Assembly (NCBI GenBank): GCA_905479915.1
Contig: CAJQOH010000014.1
Coordinates: 1 to 64,000, forward strand
DNA length: 64,000 nt
Direction: 5' to 3'
From: an uncultured Flavobacteriales bacterium
Lineage (GTDB): Bacteria > Bacteroidota > Bacteroidia > Flavobacteriales_E > Vicingaceae
Shown: positions 1-7,222 of the stretch, piece by piece
Numbering within the stretch: the stretch's first letter is position 1
How the letters are laid out: the number at the start of each line of letters is the position of its first letter
Made by a program: the position numbers and the translations under genes
Notes under the pieces: generated by a model
Databases searched by the model: none
What the model was told of the DNA's origin: nothing
The model's input: the letters and a program-made list of their open reading frames with translations, nothing else

Positions 1-1701
1 ATTAATGTAACGTCTACCAATTATATTGCTGATGACCCTAATTTAATGGATAGGACATTAGGGAAGAAAGCTTTTGAACTCTCCAATCATTTAGGAAATG
101 TACTAGCAACAGTTAGCGATAAAAAGTTCTTGAATCAAACATCAGGAAATGCAAAAGTGTATGCATCATCTTATGAGAATAATGATGGAGGAATATTTGT
201 TAATGGCAGTTATCTTGGAATGCAGAGTACAACACAAGTAAATACCAATACTTATAGTGTAGAACAGAATGAAGCAAGTAGTCCTATAGGACCTAAAGCA
301 ATAATACCTTTAAAATCAGGAGATGTAATAAACAGTACATCAGTTTATTTTTACTTTGAACTTCCTCAAATTGGATCAAATGATGGGCAATTGGTTAGAT
401 CCCTTGTAGATGCAAATGGAGTAGCATTGTACAAAGATGCAGTAGGAACAACAACTAAAGAAGTAGGATTACCACTTTATTTCCCAGCTTCTTGGCAACA
501 ATTAAGCATTGGAGGAACAACAACTATACAGAGTACTTATTATTATGCCGATGGAACAGCTCTTCCAACGTGTGACGCTGTTTATTTAGAAGTTTATACA
601 GAATGTACAGATGGTACAGTATGGTTTGATGATATAAGCTTTAGTGTAACCCCAGCAGTAGAAAGCTATTACACAGCAGATATACAAACTAGACAAATGT
701 ATTATCCGTTTGGTATGGTTATGCCTAATGGGGATAATCTTAATATGGCTGACCATACTTATGGATTCCAAGGTCAGTTAAATGATAATGAGGTTAAAGG
801 TGCTGGTAATTCTGTGAACTTTAAGTATAGAATGCACGACCCAAGATTGGGTAGGTTCTTTGCGGTTGACCCTCTAACAGGAAAATATCCTTATTACACT
901 CCTTACTCTTTTAGTGGGAATCGAGTTATAGATATGATTGAATTAGAAGGTACTGAGCCAACATCACCTAAATATCAATGGTCAGCAAGTGCTGGATTTG
1001 AGTATAAAGGTAACTTTTATAACGATGGCTCAGCTTTGAGTAAGGTTGAAGGTTGGTGGGTTCATCAAAGTTTAGATTCAGATGCTGATGAAATTCATAT
1101 GTTTTGGTCTCCATCAGATGGGGTGTGGAAGGAGTTTACGCCTGTAAAACCAGAGCCCTTAGCTCCAACTGTCACTAGAATTGCCATAAGAGCAATTGCA
1201 ATCCCTGGGATAGCTGTTGCTGGAGCAACGATTCTACCAACATTACTGCCAGAAATAGCAATTGTAAGTGAGGCAGTTGCTCTTGAAACAGCAGCGGCAA
1301 CTATTCCTGTCGTTGATATGGTAGCCTATACAGTTGCTTCGAACCCTGTGGCTACAGGAGCAGTTTTGGAATTCACATCTGGAGTTTTATTAAATGAACC
1401 TATGGAGTTGTCATATTCTTCGGGAAGCCCAGCAGCTGCCTTAATTGGACAAACTATTGGTATTATTAGAACTTTCATTGACGAAGATAAAGCACAAGAT
1501 TTAGAATGTCTTATGTGTCCAGATTTTAATGATGTACAAACATTGCCACAGGATTTTCCGAGAACTGATGCAACCAATGTAGTTCCAGTAACAATTAGAG
1601 CTATCAATACAACAGCAAGGTCGGTTTCTAATCTAAGTAAAGCACCAGCAGCAACAAAAGCAGCAAGTTCTATTGCAAAATCATCTCCTAGATTTTGGTA
1701 A
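1..1701 (+). CDS. RHS/YD-repeat protein, C-terminal part (5' end outside window)
   Basis: The reading frame is open from base 1, so this is the 3' part of a larger gene; the first in-window ATG at 46 is not the true start. The segment carries an RHS-type HLGNVLATVSD motif near the edge, then the RHS-associated core at about 721-957 (MPNGDN, YGFQGQ, RMHDPRLGRFFAVDPLTG, YSFSGN). After the core comes a unique tip (958-1701) with several hydrophobic Ala/Ile/Val-rich helices and no toxin motif I recognise. In this family the conserved part forms a shell around a variable C-terminal, often toxic, tip. Export route and tip activity are unknown. The following small genes could be its partners (inference). 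Confidence 0.85.
   Translation: MNVTSTNYIADDPNLMDRTLGKKAFELSNHLGNVLATVSDKKFLNQTSGNAKVYASSYENNDGGIFVNGSYLGMQSTTQVNTNTYSVEQNEASSPIGPKAIIPLKSGDVINSTSVYFYFELPQIGSNDGQLVRSLVDANGVALYKDAVGTTTKEVGLPLYFPASWQQLSIGGTTTIQSTYYYADGTALPTCDAVYLEVYTECTDGTVWFDDISFSVTPAVESYYTADIQTRQMYYPFGMVMPNGDNLNMADHTYGFQGQLNDNEVKGAGNSVNFKYRMHDPRLGRFFAVDPLTGKYPYYTPYSFSGNRVIDMIELEGTEPTSPKYQWSASAGFEYKGNFYNDGSALSKVEGWWVHQSLDSDADEIHMFWSPSDGVWKEFTPVKPEPLAPTVTRIAIRAIAIPGIAVAGATILPTLLPEIAIVSEAVALETAAATIPVVDMVAYTVASNPVATGAVLEFTSGVLLNEPMELSYSSGSPAAALIGQTIGIIRTFIDEDKAQDLECLMCPDFNDVQTLPQDFPRTDATNVVPVTIRAINTTARSVSNLSKAPAATKAASSIAKSSPRFW
550..614 (+). repeat. 65-bp direct repeat, copy 1 (inside RHS gene)
   Basis: This stretch is identical over all 65 bases to 2598-2662. 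Here it lies within the intact RHS reading frame, about 100 bp before the MPNGDN core motif. Confidence 0.95.
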
Positions 1702-1712
1702 ATTTGTGAACT

Positions 1713-2123
1713 ATGTGGGTAAGAAAAAAGATGGAAGAAATTAAAAAGGAGAAAGAAGGGTTTAAGCCTTCTCTCTCTGCACCTACGGTTGTTTTTATTT
1801 GTACATTAATAGCTATTATCGTTCCAAAAGTTACTGGTATTTCAAGGTCTATTTATAACTCGAAACCAGTTGGTCTTATTGATTTATTGCCTATGATACC
1901 AAAGATATTAGCTATTGCATTGGGTTTGTTTGGGTTAACTTATTTAGTGCAATTTATCAGAAAAAAAAACTTTTTAGTAGAGAAAACTACCACAGTTATT
2001 TGTGATGAATGTAATATGAAAAAAACAGATAATGGAATTAATACTTGCGAGTGTGGAGGTAGTTTTGTTAATATTGACAAGATGAAATGGGTAGAGGAAG
2101 ATTCTAAAAAGGAAAATAAATGA
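1713..2123 (+). CDS. Small membrane protein with C-terminal zinc-ribbon-like motif
   Basis: The predicted 136-residue protein has a Lys/Glu-rich N-terminus, two hydrophobic segments (about residues 25-42 and 63-83) and a soluble tail with two cysteine pairs (CDEC and CEC-GG) that resemble a small zinc ribbon. A start at 1731 (MEEIKK) is as plausible as 1713. It begins 12 bp after the RHS stop and overlaps the next gene by ATGA, so the three are probably co-transcribed. I do not recognise the family. Its position directly behind a variable RHS tip makes an immunity or accessory role possible, but this is positional inference only. Confidence 0.7.
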   Translation: MWVRKKMEEIKKEKEGFKPSLSAPTVVFICTLIAIIVPKVTGISRSIYNSKPVGLIDLLPMIPKILAIALGLFGLTYLVQFIRKKNFLVEKTTTVICDECNMKKTDNGINTCECGGSFVNIDKMKWVEEDSKKENK

Positions 2124-2593
2124 GGTTTATAGTATTGTCTATTGTTATGATTGTAGTGTTTGTTTGTAGTGGGTTTGCTCGTAACAATAACACCTTGTCT
2201 CAAACTTATACCGAACAGGAATTGGTAGTGAAAAAAGTTATGAAACATCTTGAATTAAATGCTGTTGGAGGTGTTTACGAATATTTTGAGCATTGGGATA
2301 GGGTAAAACCTATATTAGCTGAGAGTGTTTTTGAAATAGAGAAGATTAAAGAACGAACAAAACTTTCTATAGTTATGGTGTTGGATGGTGAATATAAAGT
2401 TTACAGATGTCGTTATTCAAACGGTAGTGAAACTTTATTTCAAATAGATTTTCATTATCTTCGAAATTCCAAGAATAGTTCACTTATATTTAATGTCAGC
2501 ACTAAAAATGCTAAAATTTTAGCAAAAGAAAAAGCGTTAAGAATGAATAATAACACAATTCCACCTCCACCACCTAAGTTGAAGAATAGATAA
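2120..2593 (+). CDS. Secreted hypothetical protein
   Basis: The 157-residue product starts with a clear signal peptide (RFIVLSIVMIVVFVCSGFA) and has no lipobox. The mature part is mixed alpha/beta without a recognisable motif and ends in a proline run (IPPPPPK). The start overlaps the previous stop in an ATGA arrangement, which supports translational coupling and fixes the start. It may be a periplasmic partner of the RHS tip upstream (inference). The gene ends only 4 bp before the duplicated RHS sequence at 2598. Confidence 0.7.
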   Translation: MRFIVLSIVMIVVFVCSGFARNNNTLSQTYTEQELVVKKVMKHLELNAVGGVYEYFEHWDRVKPILAESVFEIEKIKERTKLSIVMVLDGEYKVYRCRYSNGSETLFQIDFHYLRNSKNSSLIFNVSTKNAKILAKEKALRMNNNTIPPPPPKLKNR

Positions 2594-2597
2594 TCCA

Positions 2598-2662
2598 GAT
2601 GGAACAGCTCTTCCAACGTGTGACGCTGTTTATTTAGAAGTTTATACAGAATGTACAGATGG
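2598..2662 (+). repeat. 65-bp direct repeat, copy 2 (recombination junction)
   Basis: This is an exact copy of 550-614, in the same reading frame as the orphan RHS tip that follows. Relative to copy 1, a net 99 bp is missing between here and the MPNGDN motif, which keeps the frame. The frame has a stop just upstream (2580-2582) and no start until 2670. Confidence 0.95.
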
Positions 2663-2669
2663 CTCGGTA

Positions 2670-3659
2670 ATGCCTAATGGGGATAACTTAGATATGGCTG
2701 GACATACGTATGGGTTTAATGGCAAAATGAATGATAATGAAATCCATGGGAATGGAAACAGTTTAGATTTCGGAGCAAGGATGTATAACAGTAGACTGGG
2801 AAGATGGTTTGCGACTGATGATTATGAGCATATTTTCACGAGTGTTTCTCCTTATGCATTTGTAAGTAATAATCCAATTAGATACAAAGATATTGGAGGG
2901 ATGTGGCCTGGAGAAGTAAATTTGATGATTATAATAGATGATTTTGCAAAACCATTTGAAGGTGTTACAACATCTGGAAGCTTTACTGTTATAAGAGCAA
3001 GGTCAATGGCGAAAGCACTTGCGTTTATGGAAGTTTATAATGTTGAAAAAAATATAGATAATTTAGTCTTTGAACATCATGGATATGGTAAAGAAGCTGG
3101 TAATAATTCAGGTTTGTTTACAAGTGATAGAGACGCTATTATAGATATTTTACTTAAAAAAGTTGTAGAAGAACCTGGTTTTTATGATAAAGGTTTTGAA
3201 GAACCCTTGGTGCACTTAAATGCTTTGGGTAAAATATTAGGTTATTTAAATGATAATTCGAGTATAGTATTTGGTGCTTGTGGTGGTGGTCGAGAAGATA
3301 AATTAAGGGAGTTATTGTTAAAATATATTATTCAAAAGAATCCGTATAAATCTTTTACATTCTATCTTAATCAAACCAATTCAACATTTAAGACTGATAT
3401 TACTAAGAAAGATAAAGCTAGTGACCAATCTGGTTCAGCTTTTGAACCAACTTTTAATCAGAATTTAATAAGAGATATTGACTATGAATTTGGAGCATTT
3501 ACAAAAACTACTAATGAAGGTCTAGAAAATGGGGTTTTCAACATCAAAATAAGTAATTCAATTATTGGTAATGTTTTAAAAATTATAAATGTAACAAAGC
3601 CTGTAAGAGCTGCTAAAACTATTAAGAGAGAAGTTTATCATTCTGTTAGATTTCTTTAG
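2670..3659 (+). CDS. Orphan (displaced) RHS core with variable tip; HG...AC dyad in tip
   Basis: Residues 1-75 repeat the RHS core (MPNGDN, YGFNGK, RMYNSRLGRWFATDD, SPYAFVSNNP), so this is a displaced C-terminal cassette rather than a full RHS protein. ATG 2670 is the first start, but homology continues in frame back to 2598. The unique tip (about 85-329) contains a strand followed by EHHGYG (second His is residue 137) and a strand followed by FGACGGG (Cys204). This is the His-Gly and Ala-Cys arrangement seen in clan CD cysteine peptidases such as caspases and clostripain. That assignment is a motif-level inference. Without the N-terminal shell, expression and delivery are doubtful; it may be a silent reservoir. 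The lipoprotein gene downstream may be its immunity partner. Confidence 0.75.
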   Translation: MPNGDNLDMAGHTYGFNGKMNDNEIHGNGNSLDFGARMYNSRLGRWFATDDYEHIFTSVSPYAFVSNNPIRYKDIGGMWPGEVNLMIIIDDFAKPFEGVTTSGSFTVIRARSMAKALAFMEVYNVEKNIDNLVFEHHGYGKEAGNNSGLFTSDRDAIIDILLKKVVEEPGFYDKGFEEPLVHLNALGKILGYLNDNSSIVFGACGGGREDKLRELLLKYIIQKNPYKSFTFYLNQTNSTFKTDITKKDKASDQSGSAFEPTFNQNLIRDIDYEFGAFTKTTNEGLENGVFNIKISNSIIGNVLKIINVTKPVRAAKTIKREVYHSVRFL

Positions 3660-3711
3660 TTTTGAGTAAACTATGTTTTAATAATGTATTAAGGAATTCA
3701 AAATATTACCT

Positions 3712-4254
3712 ATGCTGAAAAAAAATAAATTAACATTATTGATGGTTGTAATATCATTATTATCCTGTAATGAGTTTGAAAACTCTCTTAAAATGGAGGC
3801 AAAAGAATTACATAATACTGAATTTATCATTTATAAAGGAACAAATGAATTTAAAGAATTTGTAAATGATAAAACTGTTAATTATAGTGCTGAAATTGCA
3901 AAATTTAAAGATGATAATTTGGATAACTGCATTTTGAAGCATAACTGTGATAGTTTGAACTACAACTATTTAAAAGGAAGTGTAGAAATTGATTATTTTC
4001 ATTTATCATCTGGCTGTATGGATTTTATACCTAAGCTTGTTGTAAAAAAAAACTATTTAATTATAAAATGTCAAAGTATTTATAATGAATCAAATTATGT
4101 TTATGAAAGTGGTGTGTTAAAGTTTGTCGGAGAAAGTAAAGGTTGTAAAAATATTATGCATTGGAAGATTAATATTAGTAATCCTGAATTGGTCGATAAA
4201 AAAATATATTTTATGCCTAAAAAGAATGAAATTTATGAATTAGTTCAAAAATAA
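3712..4254 (+). CDS. Hypothetical lipoprotein, possible immunity protein
   Basis: The 180-residue protein begins with a type II signal peptide ending in a lipobox (SLLSC, Cys19), so it should be lipid-anchored in the envelope. The mature part is rich in Lys, Asn and Tyr, with four further cysteines in the middle (CILKHNC, SSGC). No family is recognised. It lies 52 bp behind the orphan RHS tip and is followed by a terminator, so tip and lipoprotein look like one transferable pair. An immunity role is inferred from position. Confidence 0.65.
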   Translation: MLKKNKLTLLMVVISLLSCNEFENSLKMEAKELHNTEFIIYKGTNEFKEFVNDKTVNYSAEIAKFKDDNLDNCILKHNCDSLNYNYLKGSVEIDYFHLSSGCMDFIPKLVVKKNYLIIKCQSIYNESNYVYESGVLKFVGESKGCKNIMHWKINISNPELVDKKIYFMPKKNEIYELVQK

Positions 4255-4256
4255 CG

Positions 4257-4281
4257 GCCACATTCCAAATGGCACTTTTGG
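4257..4281. repeat. Solo copy of the mobile-element end sequence
   Basis: This 25-bp stretch, containing TTCCAAATGGCAC at 4263-4275, matches the outer ends of the inverted-repeat element at 5036 and 6951. It looks like a footprint or remnant of that element inside the tail of the RHS cassette. Confidence 0.7.
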
Positions 4282-4309
4282 TTTTTAAAAAGGTTAAGAA
4301 TAATAGAGG

Positions 4310-4334
4310 CCTCCTAAATAGTAGGAGGTTTTTT
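4310..4334 (+). terminator. Intrinsic terminator in repeated cassette tail (copy 1)
   Basis: A CCTCCT/AGGAGG stem with a 7-nt loop is followed by six T. The wider tail (4287-4334) is repeated almost exactly at 4989-5035, after the next gene. Confidence 0.8.
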
Positions 4335-4364
4335 AATGAAATAAAATATAAAAAATAGATAAAA

Positions 4365-4952
4365 ATGAAGAATGTAATTATTGTAGTATTAAGTTTAGTA
4401 TTAGGAGTATCAACTTGTTTTGGTCAAAATGTTGGTTCAGGATCTTCTTGGAGTCCTACTGTTGATGCTAGACTAACTAAGTTTTCAAATAAATGGAAAG
4501 GTAAGGATAAAATTATTCATACTTGGGTGGTTAATAAATTTGGTTTTGCTGATTATGGTGTTTTGTATGAAATTACTGATACGTCAATAAACTTAGTCAA
4601 ACCTCGAAATTTGATGCAGAATGATATACCTGTTTTTGGAACTAACTATTCAAATATAAAACATTTGATTTTAAGAGAGGATAGAAGGAAAGGAAAGTAT
4701 ATTCTCAGAGGTATTCCTATAGGAGTTGTAGTTGGTCTTTTGGTAATGGCAGCTGCTATGCCTGATAATCAAGGCCGTTTGGGGCCAAGTCAAGGCGAAT
4801 ACTTGGCTTTTGGGGCTGTTGGAGGAGGAGCTGTCGGTATGTTAGGTGGTTTGTTTATCGGCTCTATGAAACTTAAAATTCCGATAAAAGGTAGTAAAAG
4901 TAACTTTGATAAAAGTAAAGAAAGACTTAGGGCTATATCTATGCAGAAATAA
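4365..4952 (+). CDS. Secreted/membrane hypothetical protein with glycine-rich hydrophobic segment
   Basis: The 195-residue protein has an N-terminal signal peptide ending near STCFGQ. A central domain of about 90 residues resembles a small beta-rich module and ends in a DRRKGK basic stretch. Residues 120-170 hold two hydrophobic, glycine-rich helices (GIPIGVVVGLLVMAAAM and FGAVGGGAVGMLGGLFIG) that could insert in a membrane as a glycine zipper. The family is not recognised. The gene sits between two copies of the same terminator tail, as if it were a separate cassette. Confidence 0.65.
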   Translation: MKNVIIVVLSLVLGVSTCFGQNVGSGSSWSPTVDARLTKFSNKWKGKDKIIHTWVVNKFGFADYGVLYEITDTSINLVKPRNLMQNDIPVFGTNYSNIKHLILREDRRKGKYILRGIPIGVVVGLLVMAAAMPDNQGRLGPSQGEYLAFGAVGGGAVGMLGGLFIGSMKLKIPIKGSKSNFDKSKERLRAISMQK

Positions 4953-4988
4953 ATAGCGACACTCAACTCACAAACATTATATTAGTTC

Positions 4989-5035
4989 AAAAAGGTTAAG
5001 AATAATAGAAGCCTCCTAAATAGTGGGAGGTTTTT
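4989..5035 (+). terminator. Intrinsic terminator in repeated cassette tail (copy 2)
   Basis: This is a near-identical copy of 4287-4334. The hairpin CCTCCT/GGGAGG (5012-5030, with one G-U pair) is followed by five T. It ends exactly where the left arm of the inverted-repeat element begins. Confidence 0.8.
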
Positions 5036-5245
5036 GGTCACATTCCAAATGGCACTTTTGATCTTATTTTAAATTTTTATTGCTGATTATCAGCGACTTA
5101 TGCTTTTGTAAAATATATTCTAAAATGGACTTCAAATACCTTTGAATATAAGAAAGTTTCTTAGAACGCATTAAAATAAGTCGTTTATGACCTCTTGTTC
5201 CAAATGGCACCTGGCTAGCTATCTGTAGCTTGTAGCTACAGACTA
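5036..5245. repeat. Left inverted-repeat arm
   Basis: This arm pairs with the reverse complement of 6742-6951, with scattered mismatches and small gaps. It contains two copies of TTCCAAATGGCAC and ends inward in the REP-like palindrome CTGTAGCTTGTAGCTACAG. Bases 4953-5281 hold no gene; this arm explains most of the stretch. Confidence 0.85.
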
Positions 5246-5281
5246 TTGTTTAAAACATTTAAATATAAATTGAGTGATTAA

Positions 5282-5826
5282 TTACAAATATTCAACTTTC
5301 AAGAGCCCTTCTTCTCCACAATAGTTTTTAGCACTACTGTAGATGTATTCTTCTGGTTTTTCTACCAATCCAGAAACTACAGGGTTCTGATGTATATACT
5401 CAATCTTTTGATCGATAAAGTAATTGCTATACAGCTCAACAGGATGGTTGTCTTGTTTCCAAAATTGATAGTCTTTATTCCTTTTATTGTTTAAACCTTT
5501 ATTTTTGAAAAGTTCCAACATCCAATCCTTTCTGCTTTCTCCAACTTCAGTTTTTATTGATTTAAGAATTTCCTTACTGGTAAATGTTTTGAAATCACGA
5601 ATTACAGCGCTTAACTCATTTTCTTTACAGGATAGTACGCAGTGTACATGGTTACTCATAATAACATAAGCATAAACCTTTAATCCTTTCTCTATCTGAC
5701 AATACAACAAACTGTCTATTAAAATATCCTTATAACGTTTTCGAGTAAATATATCTACCCAGTTAACTACTGTAAAGGTTAAATAATAAATTCCTTTTTG
5801 ATCTCGTATTTTATATCCTCACTCAA
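5282..5826 (-). pseudogene. REP-associated tyrosine transposase (RAYT, IS200-like), 5' end decayed
   Basis: The intact part (ATG at 5710) encodes VIMSNHVHCVL with the His-x-His metal motif of the HUH/Y1 transposases, followed by DFKTFTSKEI, the FWKQDNHPVEL motif and YIHQNPV, all typical of RAYTs. Family sequence continues upstream in the same frame (RDQKGIYYLTFTVVNW, DIFTRKRYKDI) but reaches a TGA near 5820 without an ATG. A TTG at 5826 would give the expected first residues only if one base had been lost just after it, so the start appears destroyed by a frameshift. A shorter protein from 5710 would lack the first beta strand of the fold. REP-like palindromes nearby fit its usual partner DNA. 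Confidence 0.75.
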
Positions 5827-5840
5827 AACTCTTTACCACC

Positions 5841-6530
5841 TTATTTCATTTTGATTTGCCAATTGTTCCATGAGAAATATAACAATACACTATAAGTTAA
5901 CATCTTTTCTGACTTGCTATAACAGATCGTTTTTCTAGATAATCGTTTAATATGGGTTCTTAAATTTAAATTATTACGTTCAATCTTATTGTTACGATAC
6001 CTCCTAGTATCATGGTCGATTGGACTAATCAAGTCAGGGTAAATTTGCAACTTATCTGTTACAATCTTTTTAGGCGATAACCGCTTTAATTTATCAATGA
6101 GCTTAGCTAAATTTTCTTTTGTTCTAGCCCCAATCACTACATCAACAACTTGATTCGTTTTTCTATTGATCGCATAAGTAATCCACTTCACATCTCGCTC
6201 TCTACAACTCGAAACATATGTCCACATTTCATCTACTTCATAAACTTGATTGTATTCAATTAATACTGGCTTCTTAACTTTAGATCCTAAATATTCGATC
6301 CTCTTTAATATCGTTTGTTTGGAATATCCTAAATACCTCGATAATGATGATATCCCCATCGATTCTGCATTTAAAAAGATAATAGACTTATCATCAATTT
6401 CATTATACAATTTATAAGTATAGGCTCTTAATTGATATTTACCACACCCCTTACACTGATAACGCTGCTTGCCATTTCTCACGCACTTTTTAATACAATA
6501 ACCAGTAGAACAATAAATACAATGATGCAT
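5841..6530 (-). CDS. IS1-family transposase
   Basis: The N-terminus has a zinc-ribbon (CIYC ... CKGCGKYQ) and a helix-turn-helix (SSLSRYLGYSKQTILKRI). The DDE-type catalytic part follows: YEVDEMWTYV, IVTDKLQIYPDL and IERNNLNLRTHIKRL-SRKT, the last being a hallmark of IS1 InsB. The frame is open to 6596, but I chose the ATG at 6530 because MHHCIYCS starts the zinc ribbon and the extra 22 codons lie in the REP-like palindrome. The length (229 residues) is normal for single-frame IS1-group transposases. It looks intact and could still be active. Confidence 0.85.
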   Translation of the reverse strand: MHHCIYCSTGYCIKKCVRNGKQRYQCKGCGKYQLRAYTYKLYNEIDDKSIIFLNAESMGISSLSRYLGYSKQTILKRIEYLGSKVKKPVLIEYNQVYEVDEMWTYVSSCRERDVKWITYAINRKTNQVVDVVIGARTKENLAKLIDKLKRLSPKKIVTDKLQIYPDLISPIDHDTRRYRNNKIERNNLNLRTHIKRLSRKTICYSKSEKMLTYSVLLYFSWNNWQIKMK

Positions 6531-6540
6531 AATTTTTAAT

Positions 6541-6590
6541 AATAGTCTGTAGTTCTGTAGCTGCAAGCTACAGACAGCTAACATAACGAA
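6541..6590. repeat. REP-like palindrome
   Basis: CTGTAGCTGCAAGCTACAG with flanking AGTCTGTAG repeats resembles the palindromes at the inner ends of both arms (5221-5245 and 6742-6771). Such palindromes are the usual recognition sequences of RAYT proteins. Confidence 0.65.
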
Positions 6591-6741
6591 TAACAAAATT
6601 CAGTTTCAAATATGATCTGACTAAATGTTCTGACACTGATTATTAATATGTACTAACACATATTTTTTAGATTTTGTAGAGTGTTAATACTTAGAGGATA
6701 TTATTTAGTTTGTAGCTATTTAGTCAGTAGCTGTATGTATT

Positions 6742-6951
6742 TAGTCTGTAGCTGCAAGCTACAGATAGCTAGCCAGGTGCCATTTGGAACAAGAGGTCAT
6801 AAACGACTTATTTTAATGCGTTCTAAGAAACTTTCTCATATCTAAAGGTATTTGAAGTCCATTTTAGAATATATTTTACAAAAAAATAAAGTACTGATAA
6901 TCAGTAATAAAAATTTAAAAAAGGACCAAAAGTGCCATTTGGAATGTGACC
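6742..6951. repeat. Right inverted-repeat arm
   Basis: Reverse complement of the left arm. The inner end is the REP-like palindrome CTGTAGCTGCAAGCTACAG. The outer end GGAATGTGACC abuts an RHS remnant. Bases 6597-6741 inside the element hold only AT-rich sequence and scattered AGTCTGTAG-like words; I see no gene there. Confidence 0.85.
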
Positions 6952-7165
6952 CACTTTCCCAAGGTTTCACAACAGGATCAAGATTCCATCTTCTTGCTGT
7001 TCTCGGATCATATTCCCAGAATGTTGCTGTGTAATGATTTCCTTCGCCCTTAATCTCACCATCACTTTCTTGTCCATTAAACCCATATCTATAGTCTCCG
7101 CTTGATGCGTGTCTATTAGGCATTAGAGAGACCATCTGGATAGTGATAGCCATTGAGGTTCAGTG
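6952..7165 (-). pseudogene. Inverted RHS core remnant
   Basis: On the minus strand a typical RHS core is readable: MPNRHASSGDYRYGFNGQE, GEGNHYTATFWEYDPR, RRWNLDPVVKPWES. It is cut off at the outer end of the right arm, and the frame runs on into the arm (GSHSKWHFW...) for about 36 codons. Upstream the expected YYPFGM motif is broken by a small indel (around 7120-7150). It lies opposite in direction to the RHS sequences at the left of the window, so part of this region has been inverted or joined from elsewhere. Confidence 0.8.
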
Positions 7166-7222
7166 ATATGTGTCTGTTGTTTTTCAAAAAAAGGTTAAAA
7201 TATGCATTTTTTAGAGGTGTTT

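Larger units (their letters stand above)
5036..6951. mobile_element. Composite element bounded by ~210-bp inverted repeats (RAYT + IS1-type transposase)
   Basis: Imperfect inverted repeats (5036-5245 and 6742-6951) enclose a decayed RAYT gene, an IS1-family transposase and an extra REP-like palindrome. The 13-mer TTCCAAATGGCAC occurs at the outer and inner part of each arm (5043, 5198, and complementary at 6777, 6932) and once more alone at 4263. I see no obvious target-site duplication. Whether the arms belong to one element, or arose by insertion of one unit into another, is unclear. Confidence 0.7.

Noticed and set aside
1326-1607. Minus-strand frame inside the RHS tip
   Set aside because: It lies opposite the continuous RHS frame, without a start context or family signal.
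5198-5214. TGGCACCTGGCTAGCT, resembling a sigma-54 promoter
   Set aside because: It is part of the inverted-repeat arm and recurs as a structural word; the -12 element does not match well and no gene follows in the right place.
5841-6596. Upstream start of the IS1 transposase at 6596
   Set aside because: The additional 22 residues are encoded by the REP-like palindrome, whereas Met at 6530 begins the zinc ribbon.
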